DNA of 15,092 nucleotides from Desulfurococcales archaeon (GTDB lineage: Archaea > Thermoproteota > Thermoprotei_A > Sulfolobales > Desulfurococcaceae), in contig JALSQP010000053.1 of NCBI GenBank assembly GCA_026985375.1, positions 1-15,092 on the forward strand, in the 5' to 3' direction. Shown piece by piece: positions 1 through 8,199 of the stretch. Within the stretch, counting starts at the first letter, position 1. Each line of letters starts with the position of its first letter. Made by a program: the position numbers and the translations under genes. The notes below the pieces were generated by a model, which did not search any database, was not told the origin of the DNA, and saw only the letters and a list, made by a program, of their open reading frames with translations.

Positions 1-121
1 AGAGTAGCCCGATATTGTGTATTATTCTTATAGAGATGTCTCTGTAAAACTCCTTGATACGTGTAGGCGTGTGTTTTGCCGTATACATTGTGTATTTGAA
101 GCTGGGTCTCCATTCAGTCAT
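1..121 (-). CDS. Unrecognised protein, N-terminal part, cut by window edge
   Basis: A minus-strand reading frame starts at ATG 121-119 and stays open to the window edge, giving 40 complete codons. It begins MTEWRPSFKYTMYTAKHTPT and has a balanced mix of charged, aromatic and hydrophobic residues. It has no signal peptide or membrane segment in the visible part, so a cytoplasmic protein is likely. The start is supported by GGAG at 130-133, 8 bases before the ATG, and by a TATA-like element about 40 bases upstream. An in-frame GTG at 130-128 is an alternative start. I do not recognise the family. The overlapping minus frame from ATG 113 is also open but encodes a less protein-like sequence and lacks a placed ribosome site. 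Confidence 0.6.
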   Translation of the reverse strand, partial: MTEWRPSFKYTMYTAKHTPTRIKEFYRDISIRIIHNIGLL

Positions 122-158
122 AACACGCACTCCATTGTTGATTATATGGTTTCTGGGC

Positions 159-166
159 TATAATTT
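159..166 (-). promoter_or_regulatory. TATA box for the gene at 1-121
   Basis: The minus strand reads AAATTATA here. Transcription would begin about 25 bases downstream, near 136, leaving a leader of about 15 bases that includes the GGAG ribosome site. The assignment rests on spacing and base composition only. Confidence 0.4.
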
Positions 167-237
167 ATTGTCTTGCCTCATTTGAGGGAACGATTATGGC
201 AGCGCTAAGTTCTTGCTCATGGAACAATTACCTGGTT

Positions 238-250
238 GAGGAAGAAAAAG
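238..250 (-). terminator. Pyrimidine-tract terminator after the symporter gene
   Basis: The minus strand reads CTTTTTCTTCCTC about 19 bases beyond the symporter stop codon. Such T/C-rich tracts without a hairpin are the usual archaeal transcription end signal. Confidence 0.4.
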
Positions 251-268
251 ACTTGTAATGAATGGGAT

Positions 269-1534
269 CTACTTCCACTTGGTCAGGTCGAGCTCTCCCT
301 CAGTTTTTGCGACTATTGATGTACCTACTAGGTCTCCCGTGACGTTGACCATTGTTCTGCCCATGTCTAATATGGCATCTATTCCTGCTATCATTGAGTA
401 TGCAAGCATCACATTAGGATTCGTCAATGGTAGTCCGACGCTTTGGAGCACCATGGCCAACATTATTAGACCCGCACTAGGTACGCCAGCCGTACCTATA
501 GAGGCTAGAACAGCTGTAAGCACTATCATCAGCTGTTGTGCTAAGGTCAAGTGTATCCCTAGGGCACTGGCTATGAAAAATGTCGCAATTGCTTGGTACA
601 TAGCTGTGCCATCCATATTGATAGTAGCTCCTAACGGTAGTGTGAAAGAGTAAACAGTCTTTTTAACGCCGAGATTTTCTTCAGCAACTCTCATCGTTAC
701 GGGTAATGTTCCTGAGGAAGACCTAGTTACAAAGGCTGTGAGCATAGCTTCCTTGGCTCCTTTTAGGAATTTTAATATGTTCAGCCTAAAGGCGGCGAGT
801 ATTCCTCCATACGTCACGAATATGTGTATGAATAGACCTACATAGAGCGCTATAACGGCGACGGCCAGCGGACCAAGTACTTTTGGCCCATATTTGGCGA
901 CAACATAGCCGATCAGAGCGAAAACTCCTATTGGCATGTATTCGAGGATACCTCTAACTATTTTGTACATCGCCTCGGCCAAGCCGTCAAATACTCGGTA
1001 CACGGTTTCTCCAGCCTTCCTAAGTCTTTCATTCCTACTGTTCATTAGATAGGTGAGGGCTATACCTAGCACTATGGCGAAGAATATGATCTGTAGAACC
1101 TTGCCCTCGGTTAGTGCGGCAAATGGGTTTGTAGGTACAATATTTAATAATACATCAACTATGCTTGGTGCTTTACTAACCTTTATGGTTGTCCCAGCAG
1201 CTGTTGATATATTCACGCCTGCGCCGACATTGAACAGCCTCGCCATGAATATACCTATTATGACCGCTACTGCTGATGTAGCGAGATAATATATTATGAT
1301 CTTTGTGCCTATTTTGCCCAGCTTCTTAGGAGCAATACTGGCCGCGCCAACGACTAGTGAGAACAAAACTATCGGTGCAACTATCATCTTTAGTAGTCTT
1401 ATCAGCAATGTGCCCAGCGGGTACAAGACAGCAATCTGTGGTCCCACGACAATGCCGGCAATGATTCCGAGGACGAAGCCGATAAGTATTTTATATATAA
1501 CCGGGAATCTCTTATAAGACTCCCATAAGCCCAT
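269..1534 (-). CDS. Sodium-coupled aspartate/dicarboxylate symporter (DAACS family, GltPh-like)
   Basis: Integral membrane protein of 421 residues that should import aspartate or a related dicarboxylate with sodium ions. It is collinear with the structurally known archaeal homologues GltPh and GltTk. Hairpin 1 carries RSSSGTLP at 271-278. Helix 7 carries NMDGT at 306-310. Hairpin 2 carries [11 protein letters not shown] at 345-355. Helix 8 carries D386, D390, R393, T394 and, in NVTGD, D401. All substrate- and sodium-site motifs of the aspartate transporters are therefore present. The start at 1534 is chosen over an in-frame GTG at 1552 because GGGTGG lies 6 bases before it and because [20 protein letters not shown] aligns with the GltPh N-terminus. 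The gene stands alone with its own promoter and terminator. Glutamate or C4-dicarboxylate specificity is possible, but the archaeal-type motifs favour aspartate. Confidence 0.95.
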   Translation of the reverse strand: MGLWESYKRFPVIYKILIGFVLGIIAGIVVGPQIAVLYPLGTLLIRLLKMIVAPIVLFSLVVGAASIAPKKLGKIGTKIIIYYLATSAVAVIIGIFMARLFNVGAGVNISTAAGTTIKVSKAPSIVDVLLNIVPTNPFAALTEGKVLQIIFFAIVLGIALTYLMNSRNERLRKAGETVYRVFDGLAEAMYKIVRGILEYMPIGVFALIGYVVAKYGPKVLGPLAVAVIALYVGLFIHIFVTYGGILAAFRLNILKFLKGAKEAMLTAFVTRSSSGTLPVTMRVAEENLGVKKTVYSFTLPLGATINMDGTAMYQAIATFFIASALGIHLTLAQQLMIVLTAVLASIGTAGVPSAGLIMLAMVLQSVGLPLTNPNVMLAYSMIAGIDAILDMGRTMVNVTGDLVGTSIVAKTEGELDLTKWK

Positions 1535-1573
1535 GTGTATCCACCCGGGCACAAAAAAATATTAAGCCGTAAT

Positions 1574-1585
1574 AATTAATTAAAA
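1574..1585 (-). promoter_or_regulatory. Promoter (TATA box) of the symporter gene
   Basis: The minus strand reads TTTTAATTAATT here, about 45 bases before the ATG. The expected transcription start is near 1555, giving a leader of about 20 bases that includes the GGGTGG ribosome site. Confidence 0.45.
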
Positions 1586-2336
1586 TTCCCATGATCGTGG
1601 GTATAAACTATGGCGACAAACACTTATTCTTCCGAATCTCGTGCTAAGATCTAGATAACTATGGTTACCTTGAATATTTCTCTAGATCTACTTGCCATAA
1701 CCGTGTATATCGAGTCTAATGGTTTCCTCTATAAAGAAATAGTGCAGGTATAGGTCAGTACAATTAGGCGTATATTTAGCAGTTCTTAATGAGTCTCGAT
1801 AATTATGATAAAAGGGACAGCCATTCATAAGCAATGATATTTCACTATATCACAAAACACTTCTAGTGCATCTCAGACGACTAGCAAGCGTTTATCTATT
1901 TCACATCATTAATACTTAGTAACTATTACTAGTAAAAAACTCATATTCCATCTCTATGAGCTCTTTGATCTCAAACAATGTGTTGACTACATACATTATT
2001 CCTATGGAGCCATTGATCCTAATCCTTGCTAACATGCATCTATCATTTCTATTATAAATATCCCTATTTTTTCCTAGAAAAAAGCAACTTTAGATAGCAA
2101 ATTATTATTGATAAGTCTTCTTACGTGTTCTTTTGTTTTGGATTATTTGTATTCTATCCGTTGTATATCCTACACGGTCTTGTACGTATTTCTTCGAAGG
2201 AGGTCAGGAAAGTGCACGATACGATTATGATGTCTCATGTACTGTTTCCAGTTCCGTATGGAACACAACATTTTAAGGAGTGTTTCAATATATGTTGGCA
2301 CGTATTTTTTAAATATTGATGGTTACTTTAATATCG
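1586..2336. other. Long intergenic region without a confident gene
   Basis: About 750 A+T-rich bases separate the symporter promoter from the binding-protein promoter region. I find no tRNA, rRNA, CRISPR array or insertion sequence in it. Several short frames are open on both strands: plus 1661-1753 (30 residues), minus 1916-2035 (39 residues), and frames on both strands around 2170-2320. None has a full set of promoter, ribosome site and recognisable product. Decayed genes are a possible reading. Confidence 0.5.
1916..2035 (-). pseudogene. Possible gene remnant, 39 codons, weakly Pcc1-like
   Basis: The minus strand encodes MLARIRINGSIGIMYVVNTL followed by an acidic helix-like tail and a TAA stop. 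The frame stays open about 18 codons further upstream without an obvious start. A beta strand followed by an amphipathic helix resembles the C-terminal half of Pcc1, the small KEOPS tRNA-modification subunit. The N-terminal half that Pcc1 needs is not visible upstream. No ribosome site precedes the ATG. It may be a fragment of a lost gene, a real micro-protein, or chance. The Pcc1 resemblance is a judgement by eye. Confidence 0.2.
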
Positions 2337-2367
2337 TTATTCAATTTGTATTTACTGAATTGAATAA
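2337..2367. promoter_or_regulatory. Perfect 10-base inverted repeat, candidate operator
   Basis: TTATTCAATT at 2337-2346 and AATTGAATAA at 2358-2367 are exact reverse complements separated by 11 bases. The half-site centres are 21 bases apart, two turns of the DNA helix, as expected for a dimeric helix-turn-helix regulator. The site lies about 40 bases upstream of the TATA box of the binding-protein gene, and its right arm runs into a second TATA-like stretch. Regulation of the importer by a local repressor or activator is inferred. Confidence 0.45.
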
Positions 2368-2409
2368 ATATATAGGAGTATGATTCTTCCTCCCACCTGG
2401 TTGGGAAAG

Positions 2410-2418
2410 TTTATATTT
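2410..2418 (+). promoter_or_regulatory. TATA box of the binding-protein gene
   Basis: TTTATATTT is preceded by purine-rich GGGAAAG at 2403-2409, which resembles a TFB recognition element. The predicted start near 2440 gives a leader of about 30 bases before the ATG at 2473. This placement argues against any longer reading of the gene that begins upstream at 2380. Confidence 0.6.
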
Positions 2419-2472
2419 CTGTTCCATTCTCTATACGTGTATAAACAATGTCTCCACGAGAGGCGAGTAAAT

Positions 2473-4152
2473 ATGGGTCTAAAGGCACTATCCAAACAGG
2501 TAGCAACCGCAATAATCGTTGCGATAGTGATTATAGGTGTGGTAGCTGGCTACTATGCCTTCCAAGCAAGCAAGGCTCCTGCATCGCCTGCAAGTATCTC
2601 TCCATCTTCGTCCAATCCTTCAGCAACGACGAGTCGGTCATTCACTTCATCAACCACCACTAGCTCCGCGAGCCCGACGGAGGCCAAAGTGGAGAGCGAG
2701 ATAGTGATCGGTGTGACGGATAAGGTTACAGATCTTGACCCGGCAAACGCTTATGACTTCTTCACCTGGGAGGTCCTCTACAACGTTATGGAGGGCCTCG
2801 TCAAGTACAAGCCAGGCACCACTGAGATCGTGCCTGGACTTGCCGAGAACTGGACGGTAAGCGGTGACGGTAAAGTATGGACTTTCGTACTAAGGCCGAA
2901 CCTGAAGTTCAGCGATGGAACCCCTCTGACCGCTAAGGATGTTGTTAGGAGCATTGAGCGTGTCATGAAAATCAAGGGGGACCCATCATGGCTCGTGACA
3001 AGCTTCGTCGAGAAAGTAGTAGCTAAGGACGACAGGACAGTGGTGTTCTATTTGAAGCAGCCTACAAGCTTCTTCCTAGCACTAGTCGCGACACCACCAT
3101 ACTTCCCGGTTAACCCCAAGTATCCGGGGGACAAGATCGTGAGCGATGCTACCTGGGGAGGAGCAGGGCCTTACAGGATAGTGAGGTTCGTCCGCGACGT
3201 AGAGCTGGTGCTCGAGGCCAACCCGTACTATTACGGCCCGAAGCCCAAGACAGAAAAGATAATCATCAAGTTCTACCGCGACGCGTCAGCCCTAAGACTA
3301 GCCCTCGAGAGCGGAGAGATCGATATCGCCTGGAGGACTCTGAGGCCAACCGATATACAGTACTTCAAGCAGCAGAGCGGGTTCAAGGTTATCGAGGTAC
3401 CAGGCAGCTTCATCAGGTATATCTGCTTCAACACCAAGGTCTCCCCAACGGACACTGCCTTGGTCAGGAAGGCTTTAGCCGCAGCGATTGATAGACAGCA
3501 GATCATAGACACAGTGTTGCTGGGCGCTGGTGAGCCGCTGTACAGCCTTGTACCCAAGGGGCTCTGGAGCCACGTGGATGCCTTCAAGGTATATGGTGAC
3601 GCTAACACTGAGCTGGCCAAGAAGCTACTAGAGCAGGCAGGCTACAGCAAGGACAAGCCCCTAGAGATAACGCTCTGGTACACACCGACTCACTACGGAG
3701 ACACCGAGGCGGATATTGCCCAGCTTATAGCGCAGCAATGGGAGAAGACAGGTCTAGTAAAGGTAACGATCAAGAGCGCTGAGTGGAGCACCTACGTATC
3801 ATATATAAGGAAGGGGCAGCTACAAGCGTATTTGCTTGGCTGGTATCCAGACTACCTCGACCCCGATGACTACCTGACCCCGTTTCTCGACAGCAATGCC
3901 AACGGGTGGAGCGGAACAGGGTTCGCCAATGAGACCGTGAACAAGCTACTCGAGAAAGCGCAGACGATAGTAAATCAGCAGGAGCGCGCCAAGATCTATG
4001 AGGAAGTACAGAATATACTTGCCGAGCAGGTACCGTACGTCCCGCTGTTTCAGGGCAAGCTATTCATAGTGACGAGGAGCGATATTGAGGGCATAATACC
4101 GAGCCCGACCATGATATTAATGTACGACACGATATACAAGGTGCAGGGCTGA
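2473..4152 (+). CDS. ABC importer solute-binding protein, family 5 (Opp/Dpp type)
   Basis: Extracellular binding protein of 559 residues that captures the substrate and delivers it to the permeases encoded downstream. Residues 1-8 are basic and 10-30 form one hydrophobic segment. Residues 33-70 are a Ser/Thr/Pro-rich linker, and the family-5 binding domain runs from about 75 to the end. The pattern DLDPANAYDFFTWEVLYNVM, then GLAENWTVSGDGKVWTF and LKFSDGTPLTAKDV, is the family-5 N-terminal signature. The N-terminus (MGLKALSKQVATAII) resembles the class III, prepilin-like signals of crenarchaeal binding proteins, so it may be processed by a PibD-type peptidase or stay as an anchor. There is no lipobox. 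The ATG at 2473 is chosen because the in-frame ATG at 2380 lies before the TATA box, and GAGAGG sits 9 bases before 2473. The ligand may be peptides or oligosaccharides. Confidence 0.92.
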   Translation: MGLKALSKQVATAIIVAIVIIGVVAGYYAFQASKAPASPASISPSSSNPSATTSRSFTSSTTTSSASPTEAKVESEIVIGVTDKVTDLDPANAYDFFTWEVLYNVMEGLVKYKPGTTEIVPGLAENWTVSGDGKVWTFVLRPNLKFSDGTPLTAKDVVRSIERVMKIKGDPSWLVTSFVEKVVAKDDRTVVFYLKQPTSFFLALVATPPYFPVNPKYPGDKIVSDATWGGAGPYRIVRFVRDVELVLEANPYYYGPKPKTEKIIIKFYRDASALRLALESGEIDIAWRTLRPTDIQYFKQQSGFKVIEVPGSFIRYICFNTKVSPTDTALVRKALAAAIDRQQIIDTVLLGAGEPLYSLVPKGLWSHVDAFKVYGDANTELAKKLLEQAGYSKDKPLEITLWYTPTHYGDTEADIAQLIAQQWEKTGLVKVTIKSAEWSTYVSYIRKGQLQAYLLGWYPDYLDPDDYLTPFLDSNANGWSGTGFANETVNKLLEKAQTIVNQQERAKIYEEVQNILAEQVPYVPLFQGKLFIVTRSDIEGIIPSPTMILMYDTIYKVQG

Positions 4153-4193
4153 GAACAGTAGATGAAAAGCATCCACCCGGTTTTTAGCTAGGT

Positions 4194-4224
4194 AATTATA
4201 ATTCACTGTCTTTTTCCTTCTCTT
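4194..4224 (+). promoter_or_regulatory. Pyrimidine tract and TATA-like box between binding protein and permease
   Basis: The 132-base gap holds AATTATAATT at 4194-4203 followed by a T/C tract at 4209-4224. The tract could end most transcripts after the binding-protein gene. The TATA-like box could start a separate transcript for the membrane and ATPase genes. Either would let the binding protein be made in excess, which is common for ABC importers. Only the elements are seen; the roles are inferred. Confidence 0.35.
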
Positions 4225-4284
4225 AATCCCCGCGGCAATAGTGACTACAGGGTCATCGTGGATCAGGGTATTAGGGTGTAATAA

Positions 4285-5307
4285 ATGGCGAAAAAGGGGC
4301 TCGGATACTATATAGTGGTAAGGGCGCTCATGATAATTCCCACAATCCTAATCCTCTACACAATAGTATTCGTACTCCTAAGAATCCTTCCCGGCAACCC
4401 CATACTAGCAGTAGTGGGCACTAGGAATATTCCGCCTGAACAACTCAGACACCTAGAGCACCTAGCCGGGCTCGACAAGCCCTTGATCGCGCAGTACTTC
4501 GACTATCTCTGGAACGTGCTCCACGGCAACTTCGGGGTAACCCTGGCTTCCCCTATGGGTGTACCAGTCATGGACTATATAGCGACAAGGTTCCCGGCGA
4601 CCCTCGAGCTCGCCATTTGGGGCTTCACGTTCAGCGTCATCATAGGATTGGTGACAGGGATGATAGCGGCTCTGAAGAGAGGAGGCAAAATCGACACGAC
4701 GATGAGGATCTACAGCATAGTAGCATACACGCTCTTCATACCGTGGCTCGGCATGATACTCCAATACGTGTTCGGAGTCGTATTAGGGGTTCTACCAACC
4801 GGTGGAAGAATTGATCCGAGGATAAATCTGCAGACAATAACAGGCCTCTACGTGCTAGACAGTATATTGACCGGCAATCTACCAGCACTAATAAGCAGTA
4901 TCAAGCACCTGATACTCCCGAGCCTAACCCTGGGGATAGTGCTCAGCGGCGCCTACACCAGGCTCGTCAGGAACAACATGGTGGATGTTCTCAGCATGGA
5001 CTTCATAAGAAGCTACAAGGCAAGGGGTATACCCGGCTACAAGATAACATGGTATGCCCTCAAGAACGCCTTCATACCCGTGATAACCTTGATGGGCCTC
5101 CAGTTCGCGATCCTCCTAGGAGGAGCAATACTTACCGAGACCACTTTCAGCTGGCCCGGCATGGGAACCTTCATAGTGGACAGAATAGAGTACCGTGACT
5201 ACAACTCCATACAGGGAGCAATAATATTCTTCGCGTTCTTCGTAGCGGTCATAAGCCTAGTAGTAGACGTGATCTACGCCCTACTAGACCCGAGGATCAA
5301 GTACTAG
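4285..5307 (+). CDS. ABC importer permease, DppB/OppB type
   Basis: Inner half of the translocation channel, 340 residues with about six membrane helices. The first helix (8-32) leads into RILPGNP at 33-39, the typical DppB opening. The cytoplasmic EAA loop that docks on an ATPase lies at about 243-266 and contains ARGIPGYKITWYALKNAFIP. It is followed by the conserved block TETTFSWPGMG at 284-294. Length is normal for the family. The ATG at 4285 is preceded by GGGTG with a 6-base spacer. The next gene begins 12 bases after the stop, so the two permeases are co-transcribed and should form a heterodimer. Confidence 0.93.
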   Translation: MAKKGLGYYIVVRALMIIPTILILYTIVFVLLRILPGNPILAVVGTRNIPPEQLRHLEHLAGLDKPLIAQYFDYLWNVLHGNFGVTLASPMGVPVMDYIATRFPATLELAIWGFTFSVIIGLVTGMIAALKRGGKIDTTMRIYSIVAYTLFIPWLGMILQYVFGVVLGVLPTGGRIDPRINLQTITGLYVLDSILTGNLPALISSIKHLILPSLTLGIVLSGAYTRLVRNNMVDVLSMDFIRSYKARGIPGYKITWYALKNAFIPVITLMGLQFAILLGGAILTETTFSWPGMGTFIVDRIEYRDYNSIQGAIIFFAFFVAVISLVVDVIYALLDPRIKY

Positions 5308-5319
5308 GGGTGAACAATC

Positions 5320-6192
5320 ATGGACAGAAGGATCAAGCCCAAGAGCCTCCTATCTCCGCTGGCAAAACAGCTCACCAGCCGCCTCCCAGGCAGAGGCCTA
5401 TTACTAGCAGGGCTGGCCATAGTCCTCCTATTCATGGGGATGGCGGTCTTCGCCCCGTGGATAAGCCCCTACGATCCCACCAAGATGGTGGACAAGCCCT
5501 TCCTACCCCCAAGCCTCAAGCACTTCATGGGGACGAACAGGATAGGCCAGGACGTATTCTCAAGGATTATATGGGGTAGCAGGATAGTTCTCTACGTAGT
5601 GTTCAGCGCCACATTACTAAGCATGGCGATAGGCATACCGCTCGGTCTACTGAGCGGCTACAGGGGAGGAAAAATCGACCGTGTATTGAGCATGTTCATG
5701 GACAGCATGTACAGTTTCCCAGCACTGATACTAGCAATAGCCATAGCCGCGGTGCTTGGGCCGAGCCCGATGAACACAGCTATAGCAATAGCCTTCGTAT
5801 ATATACCGACATACTTCAGAATGATACGTGGCCAGACACTCAGCATCAAGAGCCAGTTATTCATTGATGCCGCCCATGCCCTGGGAATACCGGACAAGAG
5901 AATAATGCTCATACACATACTCCCTAACCTAGCACACACGATACTGGTTGTTTTCAGCCTCAGCGTCGCCGATGCCATATTGACGGAGGCCGGCCTGAGC
6001 TTCTTAGGACTCTCGGTGACGCCTCCAACACCTGATTGGGGATACGACCTGAGAGTCGGGCAGCCGTTCTTCCTGAACGGGCAGTGGTGGCTAGTATTCT
6101 TCCCAGGATTATCGGTCATGCTTCTCGCAATGGGCTTCGCCTTGATAGGCGAGGCTCTAAGCGAGAGGCTCAGCCTAGCACAGTCGATCTAG
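5320..6192 (+). CDS. ABC importer permease, DppC/OppC type
   Basis: Second channel subunit, 290 residues. The N-terminal cytoplasmic tail is followed by a helix at about 27-47. Next comes the DppC-specific segment GTNRIGQDVFSRIIWGSR at 71-88. Four to five further helices follow, with the EAA loop at about 184-206 (AAHALGIPDKRIMLIHILPN). The conserved end of the loop, TEAGLSFLGLSVTPPTPDWG, is at 222-241. The ATG is preceded by GGGGTGA only a few bases after the previous stop, a very strong ribosome site. It pairs with the DppB-type permease, and its loop should contact one of the two ATPases encoded next. Confidence 0.93.
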   Translation: MDRRIKPKSLLSPLAKQLTSRLPGRGLLLAGLAIVLLFMGMAVFAPWISPYDPTKMVDKPFLPPSLKHFMGTNRIGQDVFSRIIWGSRIVLYVVFSATLLSMAIGIPLGLLSGYRGGKIDRVLSMFMDSMYSFPALILAIAIAAVLGPSPMNTAIAIAFVYIPTYFRMIRGQTLSIKSQLFIDAAHALGIPDKRIMLIHILPNLAHTILVVFSLSVADAILTEAGLSFLGLSVTPPTPDWGYDLRVGQPFFLNGQWWLVFFPGLSVMLLAMGFALIGEALSERLSLAQSI

Positions 6193-6204
6193 AGGTGGGT
6201 ATGG

Positions 6205-7161
6205 ATGCCTAGATATCTTCTCGAAATAAAGGACCTGGTTGTCAAGTACTATGCATTATCAGGAATAGTTAGGGCAGTAGACCATGTCTCCCTCGCCGTA
6301 AAGCCGGGTGAATGGATCAGCGTCGTAGGCGAGAGCGGCTGTGGAAAGAGCACAATGGCTTACAGCATAGCTAGGCTCATAAGCCCCCCGGGAAAAATCG
6401 TCGACGGCAAAATAGTCTTTGACGGGAGAGACCTGCTCAGGACGAGCCCGAAAGAATTCAGGAAGATACTTGGACGAGAAATAGGAGTAGTGTTCCAGGA
6501 TCCTATGACAAGCCTCGACCCCCTCAGGAGAATAGGAGACCAGATAGCCGAGGTATACATGACACACCTAGGAATGAAGAAGAAGGAAGCCATAGAAAAA
6601 GCAATTGAGGTCCTGGAGAGAGTAGGGATCCCGCGCGACAAGATCAGTGCCTACCCTCACCAGATGAGCGGTGGCCAGAGACAACGCGTCGCTATAGCGA
6701 TAGCAGTGGCTCTCAGGCCCAAGCTACTCATAGCCGACGAGCCTACCACGGCGCTGGACGTCATAGTCCAGGACACGATAATGGATCTGCTGCAGAGCTT
6801 CAAGAAAGAGGGGACAAGCATATTGTTCATTACACACGACCTAGCACTGGCCGCGGAGCGAAGCGACCGTATAGCGGTCATGTATGCTGGAAAACTCGTC
6901 GAGGAAGGCCCCGCAGAGAAAATAGTGGAGAACCCCCTACACCCCTATACCCAGGGACTCCTCAAAAGCGTGCCAGACCTATGGGGCCCTAAGAAGATCG
7001 AGAGCATACCAGGCTACCCGCCGGACCTACGGAGCCCGCCGCCGGGATGTAGATTCCACCCACGCTGCCGCTACGCAGGCGAGAGCTGTAGGAGGGAAGA
7101 ACCTGTCCTAAGGTGTTTTGGTGAACACTGTGTAGCGTGCCATAGGGCTTGGGTCAAGTAA
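6205..7161 (+). CDS. ABC importer ATPase, DppD/OppD type
   Basis: Cytoplasmic motor subunit of 318 residues. Walker A is GESGCGKST at 42-50, with the Q-loop glutamine at 98. The signature is SGGQRQR at 155-161, Walker B is LLIADEP at 174-180, the D-loop is TALD, and the switch histidine is H211. A C-terminal oligopeptide-transporter domain from about 240 carries a cysteine cluster: C282, C288, C295, C304, C309 and C312. The spacing C-x5-C-x6-C followed by a distal cysteine recurs in the partner ATPase and could bind a metal or iron-sulfur cluster. The start follows GAGGTGGG with normal spacing, 12 bases after the DppC-type stop. All catalytic residues are present. Confidence 0.93.
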   Translation: MPRYLLEIKDLVVKYYALSGIVRAVDHVSLAVKPGEWISVVGESGCGKSTMAYSIARLISPPGKIVDGKIVFDGRDLLRTSPKEFRKILGREIGVVFQDPMTSLDPLRRIGDQIAEVYMTHLGMKKKEAIEKAIEVLERVGIPRDKISAYPHQMSGGQRQRVAIAIAVALRPKLLIADEPTTALDVIVQDTIMDLLQSFKKEGTSILFITHDLALAAERSDRIAVMYAGKLVEEGPAEKIVENPLHPYTQGLLKSVPDLWGPKKIESIPGYPPDLRSPPPGCRFHPRCRYAGESCRREEPVLRCFGEHCVACHRAWVK

Positions 7162-7183
7162 GGCCGAGAGGTGAGCAGATAAG

Positions 7184-8170
7184 ATGGATCCCGTTCTAAT
7201 CGTTAAGGATCTGAGGAAATACTTCCCGGTAACCAGAACACTGCTCGACATGATCAGGGGGCACAGCCAAGAATACGTTAGAGCAGTAGATGGCATAAGC
7301 TTCAAGATCAAGAAAGGCGAGACACTCTCCCTCATAGGCGAGAGCGGATGCGGCAAAACCACGACAGGCAGGCTAGTGCTAAGGCTTGAGGAGCCCAGCG
7401 GTGGACAGATAATATTCAAAGGCAGAGACATTACAAAGCTCACCAGGAAGGAGCTCAGCCCCCTCCGCAGATACATGCAGATGATATACCAGGATCCATA
7501 CGCCAGCCTCAACCCGAGGATCAAGATAGGAGACCAGATCGCAGAACCGCTCATAATACATGGGCTAGCAACACCTAGAGAAGCACGCGAGCAAGCACTA
7601 GCGATGTTGAGGCGTGTAGGCCTAACACCCCCCGACGAGTTCTACGGGAGACTACCACACCACCTCAGCGGAGGCCAAAGGCAACGAGTAGTCATCGCTA
7701 GAGCCATGATACTAAAGCCGGAGTTCATCGTGGCCGACGAGGCAGTCTCAATGATAGACGTGTCGATGAGGGCATCAATACTAGACCTGCTCGAAAGCTT
7801 CCGCAGAGAATACCAGTTATCAACACTCTTCATAACACACGATATAAGCGTGGGGAGAATAGTCAGCGACCGCATAGCCGTCATGTACCTGGGCAAAATA
7901 GTTGAGATAGGGCCTACAGAAGAAGTCATAAACAACCCTGCGCATCCCTACACGAAAGCACTCATCGACGCAGTACCAAGCATAAGGAAGAGAGAAAGAG
8001 AAAGACTAAAGATCAAGGGCGATGTTCCAGACCCCAGGAACCCGCCTCCAGGTTGCAGGTTCCATACGAGATGCCCGTTCGCAACAAAGGAGTGTAGCTC
8101 GTCGGAGCCAGAGATGATAAGGGTAGGGCCGGAACACTATGTTGCTTGTAGATCACCTATTTCCCCATGA
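7184..8170 (+). CDS. ABC importer ATPase, DppF/OppF type
   Basis: Second motor subunit, 328 residues, expected to pair with the DppD-type ATPase in one transporter. Walker A is GESGCGKTT at 52-60, with the Q-loop glutamine at 103. The signature is LSGGQRQR at 161-168 and the switch histidine is H219. Walker B reads FIVADEAVSMID at 181-192: the catalytic Glu is kept, but the usual Pro after it is Ala and the D-loop is SMID rather than SALD. The C-terminal domain repeats the cysteine pattern C291-x5-C297-x6-C304-x17-C322. GAGGTGAG lies before the ATG, 22 bases downstream of the previous stop. This is the last gene of the importer operon. Confidence 0.93.
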   Translation: MDPVLIVKDLRKYFPVTRTLLDMIRGHSQEYVRAVDGISFKIKKGETLSLIGESGCGKTTTGRLVLRLEEPSGGQIIFKGRDITKLTRKELSPLRRYMQMIYQDPYASLNPRIKIGDQIAEPLIIHGLATPREAREQALAMLRRVGLTPPDEFYGRLPHHLSGGQRQRVVIARAMILKPEFIVADEAVSMIDVSMRASILDLLESFRREYQLSTLFITHDISVGRIVSDRIAVMYLGKIVEIGPTEEVINNPAHPYTKALIDAVPSIRKRERERLKIKGDVPDPRNPPPGCRFHTRCPFATKECSSSEPEMIRVGPEHYVACRSPISP

Positions 8171-8199
8171 TCTTATATTTCAGCCGTATGGGCATATAG

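Noticed and set aside
258..653. Plus-strand frames of 131, 78 and 73 codons opposite the symporter gene.
   Set aside because: They are shadows of a gene with every family motif intact on the other strand.
1661..1753. A 30-codon plus-strand frame starting MVTLNISLDLLAITVYIE.
   Set aside because: It is too short to support without a ribosome site or similarity; open frames of this size are expected by chance in A+T-rich DNA.
2125..2319. A 64-codon plus-strand frame with GGAGGT before an internal GTG at 2212.
   Set aside because: The protein has no recognisable motif and an odd residue mix. The opposite strand is equally open and more protein-like, and no promoter is clearly placed. Only the GGAGGT argues for it.
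2380..2472. Upstream extension of the binding-protein gene to ATG 2380.
   Set aside because: The extension contains the TATA box and the predicted transcript start, and it would place 31 extra residues before the signal segment.
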